From: Narthecium ossifragum | Taxonomy: Eukaryota > Streptophyta > Magnoliopsida > Dioscoreales > Nartheciaceae | Direction: 5' to 3' | DNA: 64,000 nt | Assembly: GCA_963920575.1 (NCBI GenBank) | Contig: OY986964.1 | Location: 35,013,825-35,077,824 of the forward strand | In this document: positions 1-11,040 of the stretch, in pieces | Layout: each line of letters opens with the position of its first letter | Position numbering within the stretch: position 1 is the stretch's first letter | Notes under the pieces: model-generated | Told to the model about the DNA's origin: nothing | The model's input: the letters and a program-made list of their open reading frames with translations, nothing else | Databases searched by the model: none | Program-made: the position numbers and the translations under genes

Positions 1-189
1 ACATTTCCATGTAAAGGGATTGTTGATCCATTGATTGGTTGATCTATTTCCAGATTGGGGTTCGGTTGAGAGGATGTAACTCTACTAATTTCTAATGTTT
101 ACTCTGCTTTAATTCATTACACCGTCAAAAAAAATGTAATATATGTGTTTTTTTTTTATTCTTTGGAATCAGAAGCATTCATCGCCAAA

Positions 190-2142
190 TTAAACATCTA
201 AAGCTGGTTCATAGGCCAGATCACATCGAGCAAATTTACAGTTCCCTGCATCTTTTAGCTGCAAAGCTAAGCCATCTAACATATCATATATCTCTAAGTG
301 AACCCCATCTTCTACAGTGAATGCATGAACCTTTCCATTTACCTGCACAATGCTTTGGCCTGGTGACTTCCTTGCCCTCTTTTGCTTCATTATTACTCGA
401 ATTTTCGCCACACCTTCCCACCTATCTTTTGCAGCATAAATATTTGCCATGGAGACATATGATACAGCTGCATGCGGATCTAACTCGAAAAGCCGCTGTG
501 CCACATATTCAGCGATCTCAGTTGCGCGATGAGTAAGGCAAGCACCAAGCAATGCACCCAGCACAACAGCATCAGGCTCAATAGGCATGTTTTCAATGAA
601 TTCTAATGCCTCTCTTAGTCTTCCTCGCCGCCCATGGAGATCAACCATGCAGGCATAGTGCTCTAATCTAGGCTTAATTCGATACACTTTGCACATTGCT
701 TCGAAATATTCCAGCCCTGCTTCAAGAAGACCTCCATGAGTACATGCTTGAAGAACAGCGAGAAACGTCACATGATTCGGCTGCAACCCCGATTCCTTCA
801 TTCGTGAAAAAACATCCAGCGCTTGTGTAAAATCCCCGTTCATCGCGTAGCCCATGATCATAGTTGTCCAAGAAACTACAGTTCTTTGATGCATCCCGTC
901 AAAGAGTCTTCGAGCATCATCAATAGAACCACATTTTGCGTACATATCCATGAGTGCATTGAGAACAACTACATTCTGATCAAATCCATTTCCAACTACA
1001 TATCTGCTCATCATTCTACCAAGCTCAAGAGATCCAGTTTGGCCACAAGCAGAAAGAACAGCAACAGTAGTGACGGCATCGGGCTTCTCCCCTGAAGTTT
1101 CCATGGCACTAATAAAAAGTTTCATGGCCTCATCGACATTTCCCTTTTTCACATACCCATCGATCATAGCACTCCAAGAAACACAGGTTCTATTCAACAT
1201 GTTATCAAAGCAGTAACGAGCAGCTTCGATATCTCCGCACTTCGAATACAATGAAATAAGAGTATTAACTACAGGAATCTCCGAATCAAATCCTTCTTTA
1301 ATCGCAAGAGAGTGAGCGAGCTTACCTTCTAAAGCCCGTTCTGATTGCGCATATGCTGACAACAAGCTCGCAATAGTGCTCAAATCAGGCCGAACACCTT
1401 TATTACTCATCTGTTGAAAGAATGCAGTGACTTCATTGTACCTCTGAAGATAGGCATAACTAGAAATCATAGAATTCCAAGACACCACAGACCTTGCGGA
1501 CTCTGGAATCTCATCAAACACCAACTCTGCCGATAGTAAATCCGCGCATTTTCCATAAGCAGCAATCAAGGTGTTCGCCATGGATATACAATCTCTCCTT
1601 CCAAGTTGAATTCCCAAACAATGAACCATTTTTGCCAAGATTAAATCTTTCTCCCATGCACACAACTGTATCAAGGTTACGATCGTGATCGAATCAGGCA
1701 CAATCTCCGCCGACCTCATCCGGCGGAAAAGACCCAAAACTTTATCACAAGAACCCAATTCATAGAAGCCCATAAGCATGACATTCCAAACCGCGACATC
1801 CCTCTCAGGCATTCCCTCAAACAACTCTACTGCCACATCTAGTCTCCGACATTTTACATACATATCGACCATCGCCGCACCCACAAAGACATCTGATGAG
1901 AACGAGGATTTGACGACATGGGCATGAATAATTCCAGGATTAAAATGATTGGGAATCCTCGCGAAGGCTTTCAAAACAAAGGGGAAGGTGAGGTGGTCGG
2001 GTTCTACGCGGGATCGCTTCATCTGGCGGTACAAAAAGATGGCGTCTTGGTAGAGGCCTTTGTTCACAGTAGCTCGGATGGTGGAGTTCCATGAAGCAAC
2101 GGTCGATGGAATTAAAATACAGTTAAGGAATGGAGCAGACAT
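190..2142 (-). CDS. Pentatricopeptide repeat protein, PLS class with E/E+ domains (At4g19191-like)
   Basis: Intronless, 650 aa. Such proteins act in mitochondria or chloroplasts, where they bind one RNA site and support C-to-U editing or processing. The sequence is a run of about 35-residue PPR motifs from near residue 17 to about 530, with repeated signatures such as VSWNSMI, NTLISLYSKCGD, VSWTTMIMGYA and NALMDMYAKCGS. An E domain follows (EPDAVVLGALLGACLTH, then YVSMANIYAAKDRWEGVAKIR) and then an E+ segment (SPGQSIVQVNGKVHAFTVEDG). There is no DYW deaminase, so any editing role would need a DYW partner supplied in trans. The length and order match the Arabidopsis protein annotated At4g19191 (mitochondrial), as I remember it. 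The start is the first ATG of a short N-terminus followed at once by a PPR-like WNSTIRATVNKGLY. No frame damage is seen. The RNA target cannot be read from the sequence alone. Confidence 0.93.
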   Translation of the reverse strand: MSAPFLNCILIPSTVASWNSTIRATVNKGLYQDAIFLYRQMKRSRVEPDHLTFPFVLKAFARIPNHFNPGIIHAHVVKSSFSSDVFVGAAMVDMYVKCRRLDVAVELFEGMPERDVAVWNVMLMGFYELGSCDKVLGLFRRMRSAEIVPDSITIVTLIQLCAWEKDLILAKMVHCLGIQLGRRDCISMANTLIAAYGKCADLLSAELVFDEIPESARSVVSWNSMISSYAYLQRYNEVTAFFQQMSNKGVRPDLSTIASLLSAYAQSERALEGKLAHSLAIKEGFDSEIPVVNTLISLYSKCGDIEAARYCFDNMLNRTCVSWSAMIDGYVKKGNVDEAMKLFISAMETSGEKPDAVTTVAVLSACGQTGSLELGRMMSRYVVGNGFDQNVVVLNALMDMYAKCGSIDDARRLFDGMHQRTVVSWTTMIMGYAMNGDFTQALDVFSRMKESGLQPNHVTFLAVLQACTHGGLLEAGLEYFEAMCKVYRIKPRLEHYACMVDLHGRRGRLREALEFIENMPIEPDAVVLGALLGACLTHRATEIAEYVAQRLFELDPHAAVSYVSMANIYAAKDRWEGVAKIRVIMKQKRARKSPGQSIVQVNGKVHAFTVEDGVHLEIYDMLDGLALQLKDAGNCKFARCDLAYEPALDV

Positions 2143-2344
2143 TAGTCACTTCCTTGGCGGGAATCATTACGAGCTTATAAACAAAACCTTTTCCATGCTC
2201 AACCCGAAAACTCCGTATGGATCCTAGTTTTGGCATCCGAAAGCCCATGTTGGATCCTGTAAGTTCAGATCCAACAGGGCATTCTACAAGAAAATTATGA
2301 GATCAACAATACCGAGTTGAATGAAAAGCATCACAAATTGTACA

Positions 2345-2758
2345 GAGTGTGCATGGCTCTCAGTGCAGGTGTTACAGCTAATTAGCTTCTTTTTAAAGGA
2401 GCAGTGTAACTGACAACCAATAGGCCATCCATCTATAGCTATATATCCAGCCAAGTGTACAGTGTGTATGGCTCTCAGTGCAGGTGTTACAGCTAATTAG
2501 CTTCTTTTTAAAGGACCAGTGTAAGTGACAGCCAAAAGAGCATCCATCTATAGCTATATATGTCTCTCAGTGCAGGTGTTACAACTAATTACCTTCCTCG
2601 TAAAGGAGAAGTGTAACCGACGAGCAAATTAAGAGCATCCATATATAGCTATGTATCCAGTCAAGTGTACAGTACGTGCATGGCTCTCAGTACGTGTGTT
2701 TTAAAGGACTAGTGTAACTGGCGGCCGGCCAAAGAGCATCTATATATATATATATTAT
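2345..2758 (+). repeat. Four-copy tandem repeat abutting the neprosin gene 1 promoter
   Basis: Four diverged copies of a roughly 85-120 bp unit run 2345-2461, 2462-2560, 2561-2672 and 2673-2758. Shared words include ATGGCTCTCAGTGCAGGTGT, AGCTAATTA, TAAAGGA, AGTGTAACTGAC, AGAGCATCCAT and TATAGCTATATAT. The last copy ends in the TATATATA tract about 45 bp before the gene 1 start codon. One copy of the same unit sits at 49298-49412, before neprosin gene 2. The unit therefore looks like a promoter module that was amplified at gene 1, and not transposon debris. Confidence 0.85.
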
Positions 2759-2760
2759 AT
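2735..2760 (+). promoter_or_regulatory. Probable TATA region of neprosin gene 1
   Basis: An alternating TATATATA tract ends 45 bp before the ATG and directly follows the fourth tandem repeat. Gene 2 has a similar TATATATAATTATATATA tract at the matching place (about 49408-49430). The exact TATA box and start site are not resolved. Confidence 0.5.
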
Positions 2761-2804
2761 ACGTGAAGCTAGCGGTAGAGATCGAGATTAATTTGAGAGT
2801 AGTC

Positions 2805-3725
2805 ATGGCATTCAGGGGTGGTGTCGCTGCTCATGCTGTAGATTGGAGGGCGACGGTCCTACTATTGTTGTTGATTAGGGTTTGCATTACAGTGAGCAGT
2901 GATCATGAGGTGGTGGACGAACTGGAGTTTCCACAACTGAGTATAGAGGAAGATATGGAGTTGGAGAGGCAGGTGATGCTTCTCAACAAGCCAGCAGTCA
3001 AATCCATAGAGGTAATTCCGATCGATCAAACGATGTATAGTCTGCACCAACTATAGTGGTCTTTTCTTGATGCACGCACGCATCCATTCTCAATTAATAT
3101 ATATAGCCATGCATGGATCAATTAAAAACAAGCTTCCTTCCACCTTACATTTAGTGTTAGCTTCTACATGATCTAAGTTTCCTTCCATAGTTGTTTCAAT
3201 GAAAATTTTTGAAATTAATTTTCATCACAGAGTGGATATGGAGATATCTTTGATTGTGTGGACATCTATAAGCAGCCAGCTTTTGATCATCCGTTGCTGA
3301 AGAACCATACTATTCAGGTTAATTGGTGTCCTTATATATATATCCATTCGCTTATTATGTTTCAATGAGAAAATTATTTTTCAACTCGATTATGAACTGA
3401 TATTTATTTCTGAAATTGCTTAATATATAGCCGATTCCAGCATATTTCTCCGAACGTCGTAAGAAGGATTCAACAACAGCTGCACAGCCAAGATTCAGAT
3501 TCATGAAGGAGGATTGTCCATCAGGAACAGTCCCTATTCGGAGGACTCGGAAAGAAAGCATCATAGGGGCACGAATATTCAAACCAATCTATTATGAGAG
3601 ATACTTCGACAATGGACAATCGCCAAACCCTGCAGATCCTAGGATAACGTATCATGTACGTAATACCTGCATCTTTTTGACGTAATTACATCATGAAGAT
3701 CGATCAGCTTAATTAACTAAGGGAA

Positions 3726-3782
<57 letters not shown>

Positions 3783-4947
3783 CTTTTCGACATTAAAGCT
3801 AGCGAAAATGGACTAATCCTAGTGTATTTTTCTCCTCAGATTGCAACATATGCGGGACCATTCGATTATCATGGTGGAAGAGGCCATATCAATGTCTATG
3901 GTGTGCCAGACGTCAATCCCAACGACAGGCAATTTAGCGCTGCTGGATTCGCTCTTTCTAACGACAAAGGACCACTAGAAGTTGTACAATCTGGATGGAT
4001 CGTAAGTATAATTAATCTCCAGAAACTTAATTTCTTATATGTATATTATTGGTACAGTTCTTCTCAGTTCTTAATTATATCGTTCTAGCATCGCTAAATT
4101 ACTAAGCAAATTTCAATATTATCTTGCAGATAAATCATGCATTGTATGGAGATAACAATACTCGGTTCTACATATACTGGACGGTGATAGCTTTGATACT
4201 AGAATTGGCTTTTATATATAGATTGCTCCCAATGAAGCTATATTTCTTATTAATTAATCTCCTCTTTTTTTTATTTTGTTTAGACAGATGCTTATAAGAG
4301 TGTTGGTTGCTACGATCTTATGTGTCCTGGATTTGTTCTAGTTAATTCGAGTATTCCTGTAGGTGCTTACATTGAGCCAATGTCCACTTATGGGGGACAA
4401 CAGTATGAAATTATCCTTGAAATTTACAAGGTAAACCAAATCAACCATCATCCATTTTATGTATAGCATTGATTTTGATCGCAGGATCGATTAATTATCA
4501 ACCTCAAAAAATAAAATGTTTCATAGATGTATGTCTCTTTAACCCCTTACAATTGATTTATAATTTCTTCATGCTGTGTGTATATATATATAGGATCGTC
4601 TTAATGGAAATTGGTGGCTGGCTTTTGAGGGTGAACCTGTGGGATACTGGCCGAGGACAGTCTTCAATACTTTACAAGACCATGCTAATGACCTGAGGAT
4701 GGGTGGCTTGGTAGGGTACACCCAAGACGTCCAAGGACCGGCGATGGGGAATGGCCATTTCGAAAACACAGGTCCATATCCGTGCTATATCAAGGGCATT
4801 GCGACGGTGGACGAGCAGGATAAAGATCATGAAATCAGCGATGGCCATGACTGGCAAACTCGCCTGACGAAGCATGAATGCTTCAAGCTCAGTTCTTTCC
4901 TAAATCACGAGTTCTACTTTGGTGGACCTCCAGGTTGTCCGCCGTGA
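2805..4947 (+). CDS. Neprosin-domain (DUF239) secreted protein, gene 1
   Basis: Seven exons, all joined in phase 0: 2805-3011, 3231-3317, 3431-3655, 3840-4001, 4130-4183, 4284-4430 and 4594-4947, giving 411 aa. Residues 1-32 are a signal peptide (core [16 protein letters not shown]). Next comes the neprosin activation peptide ([48 protein letters not shown]) and then the neprosin domain ([37 protein letters not shown]-like [16 protein letters not shown]-terminal FGGPPGCPP). Neprosin of Nepenthes is a prolyl endopeptidase with two catalytic glutamates. Here the positions I align to them are Gln223 (VVQSGW) and Leu333 (MGGLVG), so this may be an inactive relative. The ATG is chosen because the paralogue keeps the same context, GAGAGTAGTCATGGC. 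A poly(A) signal AATAAA lies at 5082-5087. Confidence 0.88.
3728..3781. repeat. (TA)n microsatellite in intron 3 of neprosin gene 1
   Basis: About 27 uninterrupted TA units lie within the intron between exons 3 and 4. Length variation among individuals is likely. Confidence 0.95.
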
Positions 4948-6403
4948 TCATCTAGTACGTATTAGTGTGTTCATGTATTGTTGAGCTCACTAGAGCTAGA
5001 TGATCTTTTGGCATGCGTGCAATATACATGCGCATGAGTATGTTGTACGTTCTTGAAAGGTTTGGAATGAAATCATATATGAATAAATGAGCACTGATTT
5101 GTATACATGTCATGTACATGAGATTGAATTGGCAGTGAGATACCGATAGAATAGATCGACCATTTTTTCATCGGAAAGGAATGGAAATTATACCTCTCGG
5201 AGGCGGAGGCGGAGGCGGCGACATTATATTCTCACGTTTGACAATCTTTTAACGCACTTTGATTTCAATCACAGTCACTTTACAGTATTTGTCAATTAAA
5301 CGTCCAATTTGCATCACACAGTTTCCTTCTTTTCTAAACTTACCCCACATTCCAAAGCTTCTGCAAATGTCCCTGTAGAAGCATTGCAACAAGCGTATGC
5401 TATAACACAAGATAGAAAAAAAAAATTGGAAAAAAATAGTAGCTTTGAGAACTTCCAGATCGAGTACGCCTTTTGCCATCCTTCAATGTTGATCAAAATA
5501 TTTTTACTTTTATCAGCAATCATCTTTAATTGCTTGCTACCTGAAACAATTCGAGTGACATGTTAGTAAACATAATATGTTGCAGAAGAACATACTACAA
5601 AGCATTTGAAAATTAAGCCACTAGGAGAAGCCTAGCTAGCAGAATATATATCGTGTACAAAATGAATGAAAAAAACAAAATAACAACTGATATAGTGCAG
5701 CCATATCTTCTGTAAGACCTATATTAGCTCATTATTCCAAAAGGTACTCAGAAAATTAGAGAGTGCAACTAACGATAATTCCATACCATTTGAAGTATGG
5801 AACTACCATTGGTAGCTTACTACTTTTAGAGTTATTTGAGTAATACTACTCTGCAACGATTGAAAGTAGATCTTTCAATATCTTAGCTACATGGCTGATG
5901 ATGAAGACTTAATTAGTTGTTATTTGGTTGCGGGTGCATGGCAATAGCCAAGGTTCGAACACCCATGCATAAAGTTAGAAAGCAAAGAAACATTCACCAT
6001 CGATCTCCTTCTACGTACGTACGTACTATATATACTTGATCCAGACATAAGAAACTGCAAGAACTTGTTATATCTTGTGAATTAATTCAGCATTATATAC
6101 CTCCGCTATCCAACAGACAAATGCACATCAGATGGAGCAAGAGCATCAACCAATACCAAGTTGAACACCATAAAAGTTGTCAATTTAACCAAGTACAACG
6201 GATAAACAAAAGATACTAATTCTGTGAAATAAACTTCGTAAGGATATGAAGTCTCTGAATGCTAGCTACACAGAAAAGAGGTTTTTTTTTTTATCTTATC
6301 TCATATTCCCATAACTTTAGCAAAGGAAATTGGAAAGAAAACGAATGCATGAAGCTGAAGATTGGTCATATCAACTTAGACCTCTCCTTCCATTAATAGG
6401 TCT
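4948..6403. other. Gene-free stretch downstream of neprosin gene 1
   Basis: The first 150 bases are the gene 1 3' UTR, with GTTGTACGTTCTTGAAAGG, a motif repeated after both broken neprosin copies, and a poly(A) signal. The remainder is AT-rich with a short GGAGGC repeat near 5200-5219. I see no coding sequence, RNA gene or transposon ends. Confidence 0.6.
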
Positions 6404-6477
6404 CTCCAGTTGTTGTTGGTGGTGCAACTGCTGGCATTATGAGCACACTCATGTGCCATCCCCTTGAAGTTGTTAAG
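6404..6477 (+). pseudogene. Isolated exon fragment of a mitochondrial carrier family protein
   Basis: The frame reads VVVGGATAGIMSTLMCHPLEVVK and ends at a good donor (AAG|GTAAGA). GGATAG...PLEVVK is the carrier signature P-x-[DE]-x-x-[KR] with the preceding transmembrane helix, and the nearest type in my memory is the Brittle1-like adenylate carriers. No other carrier exon is found within several kilobases, so this is a relic or a captured fragment and not a gene. A CAG near 6402 could be its acceptor. Confidence 0.5.
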
Positions 6478-7190
6478 GTAAGACAATCTCTTGTGGTAAA
6501 TATGAAGATAGGAATGTGCTATGGATTATTGTTCTAATATTATAGCAATATTCTGTCAAAAACGTGCTTTCTATTCTTTAAACAATATTCTGGCAAAATC
6601 TAGTTTGCTGCTTTATATCCTTCTTTCATACACATTACAAATTCATATCTAACAGCCACATATCCATATCCAACAAAGCGTTGGTCAACAAATAGGACGG
6701 TTAGCATGATTAAAGTCAAAGAATCAATTCAAATGAGAAGAGCTCTTAACATGTCTAGCTACAGTACTAACTCTTACTGATTAAGAGATAAGTTAAGCTA
6801 TCATATTAGTAGAAGTGAGGAGAAAAGAGATATTTATTCTCAGGAAACAGAGCAAAAGTCTTTTACCTGGCATCACCAAGTTTCCTTGAGATTTCAGGAG
6901 TAAGTTTCTTTTTTGATCCTTTCCTTCTTCCCCTTTTTTAGGCTATATAGATAATAAAAAAAATAAATCATCTTTCTATCAAAGAGAAACATAATTACGG
7001 CATTTGTAGTCGACATGATCGACGGAAAACAAAGAAGCTGCTTTGCTCTATAGAAATACACCAAAGTACATATACACATAATGAGCAAAGGTATCAAAAT
7101 AACACAAAAAAACAAAGTTGATTTTTAAAAGAAGAAGTTCATCGAGATGATACCATTATTGATCTCCTTTTCGATCAAGAGTTCATCATC

Positions 7191-7370
7191 TCATTAACCT
7201 TCTCCATCGTCTTCTTAGCAGAGTCTTCCCTGTCATAAAATTAAACCAATTTTTCCTCCACTCTTTAAAAAATTAGCAAAATAAATACCGGAATCCATAC
7301 TGAGGCTGCTGCTCAACAGCCTTCCGCTTGCGGTGAGCGACGGCCTCGTACTCGAGGTTTTTAAACTGCT
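7191..7370 (-). pseudogene. Unrecognised coding fragment with a spliceable short intron
   Basis: On the minus strand the frame reads FKNLEYEAVAHRKRKAVEQ, then QPQYGFR, a GT...AG interval (7230-7288, only 59 bp), then EDSAKKTMEKVNEMMNS and a stop. The charged composition and intact phase across the putative intron suggest the 3' end of a real gene or a copy of one. I do not recognise the family. A CAG just upstream of FKNLE could be an acceptor, but no upstream exon is visible. Confidence 0.3.
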
Positions 7371-7454
7371 CGTACCACAAAATTTCTTAGTTTAGAAGAA
7401 AGGTGGATAAAAGTAATGGAGGAGAAAGGTTCGTGAGAGAGACCTAATAAGAGG

Positions 7455-7740
7455 AGGAGGATGATGAGAATGAAGATGAGTCAATATGGGAAGATGACGC
7501 TGGGCTCGAGGCCGAGGGTGATGCCAAGCATCAGCATGGGCTAGAACAGCAGAGACATGTCGTAGTTGATGATGGGTATGCGAGAGCCTAAGTGGTTAGC
7601 TCGTGAATCATGCACGCGACGGACTTGATGTCGAAGCCGATGATGAGGTTGAGCATCGGCACGAAGATGCCATGGCCACCGATGCCGCCCACCGTGCCGA
7701 ACACCGACCTCAAGAAACTGACCAACGTCGTCACAAGACT
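7455..7740 (-). pseudogene. Broken TauE/SafE (sulfite exporter-like) membrane protein fragment
   Basis: The minus strand encodes FGTVGGIGGHGIFVPMLNLI followed by IGFDIKSVACMI. This is close to the conserved plant TauE/SafE segment in which a GGVGGGGIFVPML-type motif precedes IGFDPKS. After a frame shift the similarity resumes as RIPIINYDMSLLF, an in-frame TAG where the family has Gln, and PMLMLGITLG. The glycine of GGGG replaced by His, the internal stop and the missing flanking exons show it is not functional. Confidence 0.6.
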
Positions 7741-7750
7741 CTGCCAACTA

Positions 7751-9030
7751 ACATCAATGTGTGGACCCGTGCCCCTGGTACGATATGTGTCGTGATGAAT
7801 ATGATTAGATCTAGTTCTAAAAGAAAAATCTGGATCTGACAAAATAAATAAATAATCTAGTTCTAAAGAAGCAGACCTGCTTCAGGGACATGGGATGGGG
7901 ACGTCAACCTCCATGAGACCTATCGAATACTAACCATCTCCTTCATTATCTCTCTCCAACTTCTACAAACACCAACAAATCAATCAAAATATCCGTGACC
8001 AAATAGCTTAATGTAAGTGGAATCCATCACAGGGAATCATTCAATATCAAAACCTCAACTTCTCTTAACCATTGCTTATGAAATTCTATTGGATCTCAAA
8101 CAGTGACTGATAAACCATACAATCCCACTCCATAGAATAAACATCAAAGCCTAGATTGACAGTTCATTTGATGCAAGCAAAAAAGATAGTCTAATTCACA
8201 AATACTTCAAGCCAACAAATTAGAAGCTCCCTCCACTTGCCAACTATATTCGCATTTAATCTCAAAGATGGGTGAGTAGGAAACTATCAACCTGCATTAC
8301 AACGCTACACAAATCACCCAAACTGAAGGAGATTAGACATATGATCAAACACTTTTCAGGCAAATGAAGGATAGAAGAAGAATGAAACAAGAAAGTGTGA
8401 TGATTGCAGCATACCCACAAACACCCAACACATTTCCTAGAGCAATTGGTTGATACAATACCAGTACTATATCCACCATTTACATTGACAAATACAGATA
8501 AAACATGGATCTTTATCACAATTCACAACCCAACAAAAAGGACCCCAAAACAACATCTATATCTGACTCTAGAAACCGATGTGAGAGCATCACAGCCTCA
8601 AATCCAACGAACCCACTGTCCCTTCTACAGTTTCAACGCACAAACTCTACACCTCGGATACCAATTAGGGCTTCTCTTGTGGCGAAAGAAGGCGTTAACC
8701 AGTATGTAACCGCACTCGTAACTGCCTACGTATTTTACTCTCCTCACCGTTGGATTCATCAAGCCAGTTTATGATTAAACTCACCCTCCCTTGTAAGGTT
8801 GATTAAGGTGAGGCACTGAATACAGCCGGCAAGATAGGTACCTGATGGATATTTCCTCTACTTTCGACGGTCATTTTTCCACGTATGTTTCCTACCCCTT
8901 AAAATGTTATTAGGTGGCCCATGTGCCACTTGACACAGCTAATCATTCACCCCCACTCTCCTTTCTCTTGTCATTCAGTTATTATTATTGACATGGATGT
9001 ATTTACGTCAGGTATGTGATCGAGATAGTT
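7751..9030. other. Gene-free stretch before the hAT block
   Basis: No supported coding sequence. Short frames here have no family signature. The reverse strand near 8640-8690 holds AGAAGCCCTAATTGG, which resembles a plant 5' leader, but no start or exon follows that I can defend. Confidence 0.4.
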
Positions 9031-9974
9031 CACATTATGGTACATTGCTAAGCTTGATTGCTTCATATTCTTCTGTGATTGAAGTTCTTCATATCGTGAA
9101 AGGTGATGGAATAACTCTTGAACAACGAGTTGATGCAGGTGTTTTATTGGATTTGTTATATTCTTTTGAATTCATATTTGATTTGCATTTGATGAAAAAT
9201 ATATTGGCAGTAACAAATGAACTATCAAAAGCACTACAGAGAAAAGAACAAGATATTGTAAATGCTATGAATCTTGTCAGAATATCAAAGGAGAGATTAC
9301 AGAATATGAGAAATGAAGGTTGGGATTCTCAAATCGATGAAGTATGTTCATTTTGTAAAGATTATGATATTGCTGTTCCTTGTATGAATGATAAGTATGT
9401 ACCTCGTGGTCGATCGCGCCGAAAGGGTGAAGATATCACATATGATCGTCATTATCGTATTGATTTATTCTACACAGTAATTGATATGCAGCTTCAAGAG
9501 TTGAATAATCGATTTAATGAAGTGAATACAGAATTGTTGCTATGCATGTCTTCTCTAAATCCAAAAGATTCACTTTCATCTTTTGACAAATCCAAATTGG
9601 TCCGTCTTGCAAGATTTTATCCCGTTGAGTTTTCAGAGGTGGATCTTATGGCTCTCGACAATCAACTCCAGACTTATATTGTGAGGACCCGTACCTCCAA
9701 CCCGGTCCGACCGCGTTAGGTCGAGGGTCTGGGTTTGTGGTTTGGCTCGGTTGGCCCTGGGATGCGATCGGTTGATCCCATCACTGTTTTTGACCCCAAG
9801 GGCATTTTGGTAAATATGCTCCCTGGCGGTCAGTTTCACACCCGCGTTGCACACACTGACCTTGTTTGTGTTAGTGTTTGTTTAGAATGGCTAGGTGGGC
9901 CCGGATCGGAAGATCCCGGCTCGGGCACTCAGAAGCCTACTTTTGGGCAGCTGGTGGCCCGTGAGCGGTCACCG

Positions 9975-10082
9975 CTATCGATCGCTCGACAACTATCGAT
10001 CGCTCGACCGCTATCGATCGCTCGACGGCTATCGATCGCTCAACCGCTATCGATCGCTCGATAACTATCGATCGCTCGACAG
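9975..10082. repeat. 18-bp tandem repeat, six units, within LTR-like element 1
   Basis: The unit is CTATCGATCGCTCGAC plus two variable bases, repeated six times. Each contains the palindromes ATCGAT and CGATCG. It produces spurious YRSLD-repeat frames that are not genes. Confidence 0.95.
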
Positions 10083-10879
10083 CCTACTTGGATCGATCCG
10101 GGTACTGTGCAGAGCAGTTGCACCTGCGCAGGGCAGGTGAGCTTCCTTCGTCCTCCTTTGTCAGGAGAGCAGGAGAGGAGAGGTCCTCTCCTTCACCCTC
10201 TCCCCCACCTTCCCGACCTTCCCCCTGCTCTGCTCCTTCACTTCTCCCTTCTCTCTTCTTCCTTCTCTTCTTCTTTCTTCTCCCTGGTTGTTTCTTCTTC
10301 CCGCAAGCAGAGCTTGCTCTGTTTCTCTTTCCGGGCAGCCAGCTTTCTTCTCTCCGTTCTCCCTCCTCCGGCCACAGTTTTGGGAGCTTGAAAGCTTGTT
10401 GGATTCGTGGCAACGAGAGGAAGACTCATGGTGTGGTGTGGAACATCGTTGGTGGCTGGTTTGCGAGGGATCAACCGAAGAATGCGCAGTCCGGTAGGTG
10501 TTCTACCTACATGAATTAATTAATGGGTTTAGTTAAATCTAGCCGTTAGATTGTGATGAAATTATGTTGTTGAATTCATGTTGCTTAATTTAGTCTCTGA
10601 TTTAAGTTTCATGAACTTTGGTTAAGATTTCAGTAGGATTTTAGCATGATAAATCTCGGATTTCCGGTTTTCTGCTGTTCTTGAAGAACAGTCAGCTTGC
10701 GACGAGTTTTCTGGCTTGTACATGCATGATCTTGGATTTTTATGAGAGATAAGAGTTGTAGATCTGTGAGTCTACTTTCAAACCCAATTGATTTCATATT
10801 TGTCCGATTTTTCTACGAGTTTTGGTGATTTGTATACGAAACTGTGTCGGTGCAGAGTTGCTGATGAATAGTGCCACGG

Positions 10880-11040
10880 ATGATCCGTGGATCAACCGTC
10901 GCGGTCTCCACGGTCGACCGTGAGGTCTCCAAGGTCGACCGTGAGCCCGAAAAATAGCGAAATTAACCCTCACGGTCGATCCGTTGATCGACCGTCAACC
11001 TTAGATTTTTCACGGTCGATCCGTTGATCGACCGCCAGCC
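10880..11040. repeat. Direct and inverted CGGTCGACCG-type repeats in LTR-like element 1
   Basis: CACGGTCGACCGTGAGGTCT-like and CACGGTCGATCCGTTGATCG-like words recur two to four times in both orientations within 160 bases, interspersed with AT-rich spacers. Confidence 0.8.

Noticed and set aside
1..189. Possible gene end or regulatory element at the left edge
   Set aside because: AT-rich, short and without motif; treated as downstream flank of the PPR gene.
2763..2804. Upstream extension of neprosin gene 1 (frame open to 2763)
   Set aside because: The extension starts with GTG. The ATG at 2805 has the same context and signal-peptide spacing as gene 2.
8404..8774. Possible small gene at 8.4-8.8 kb
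   Set aside because: Two overlapping frames with no recognisable domain, signal peptide or splice context.
9735..10140. Frames with repeated YRSLD / LSIAR units, resembling a repeat protein
   Set aside because: They are produced by the 18-bp DNA array in LTR-like element 1, are open in more than one frame, and have no family signature.
10084..10519. Arg/Glu- or Ser/Leu-rich frames on both strands
   Set aside because: CT-rich low-complexity DNA inside the LTR. The composition explains the open frames.
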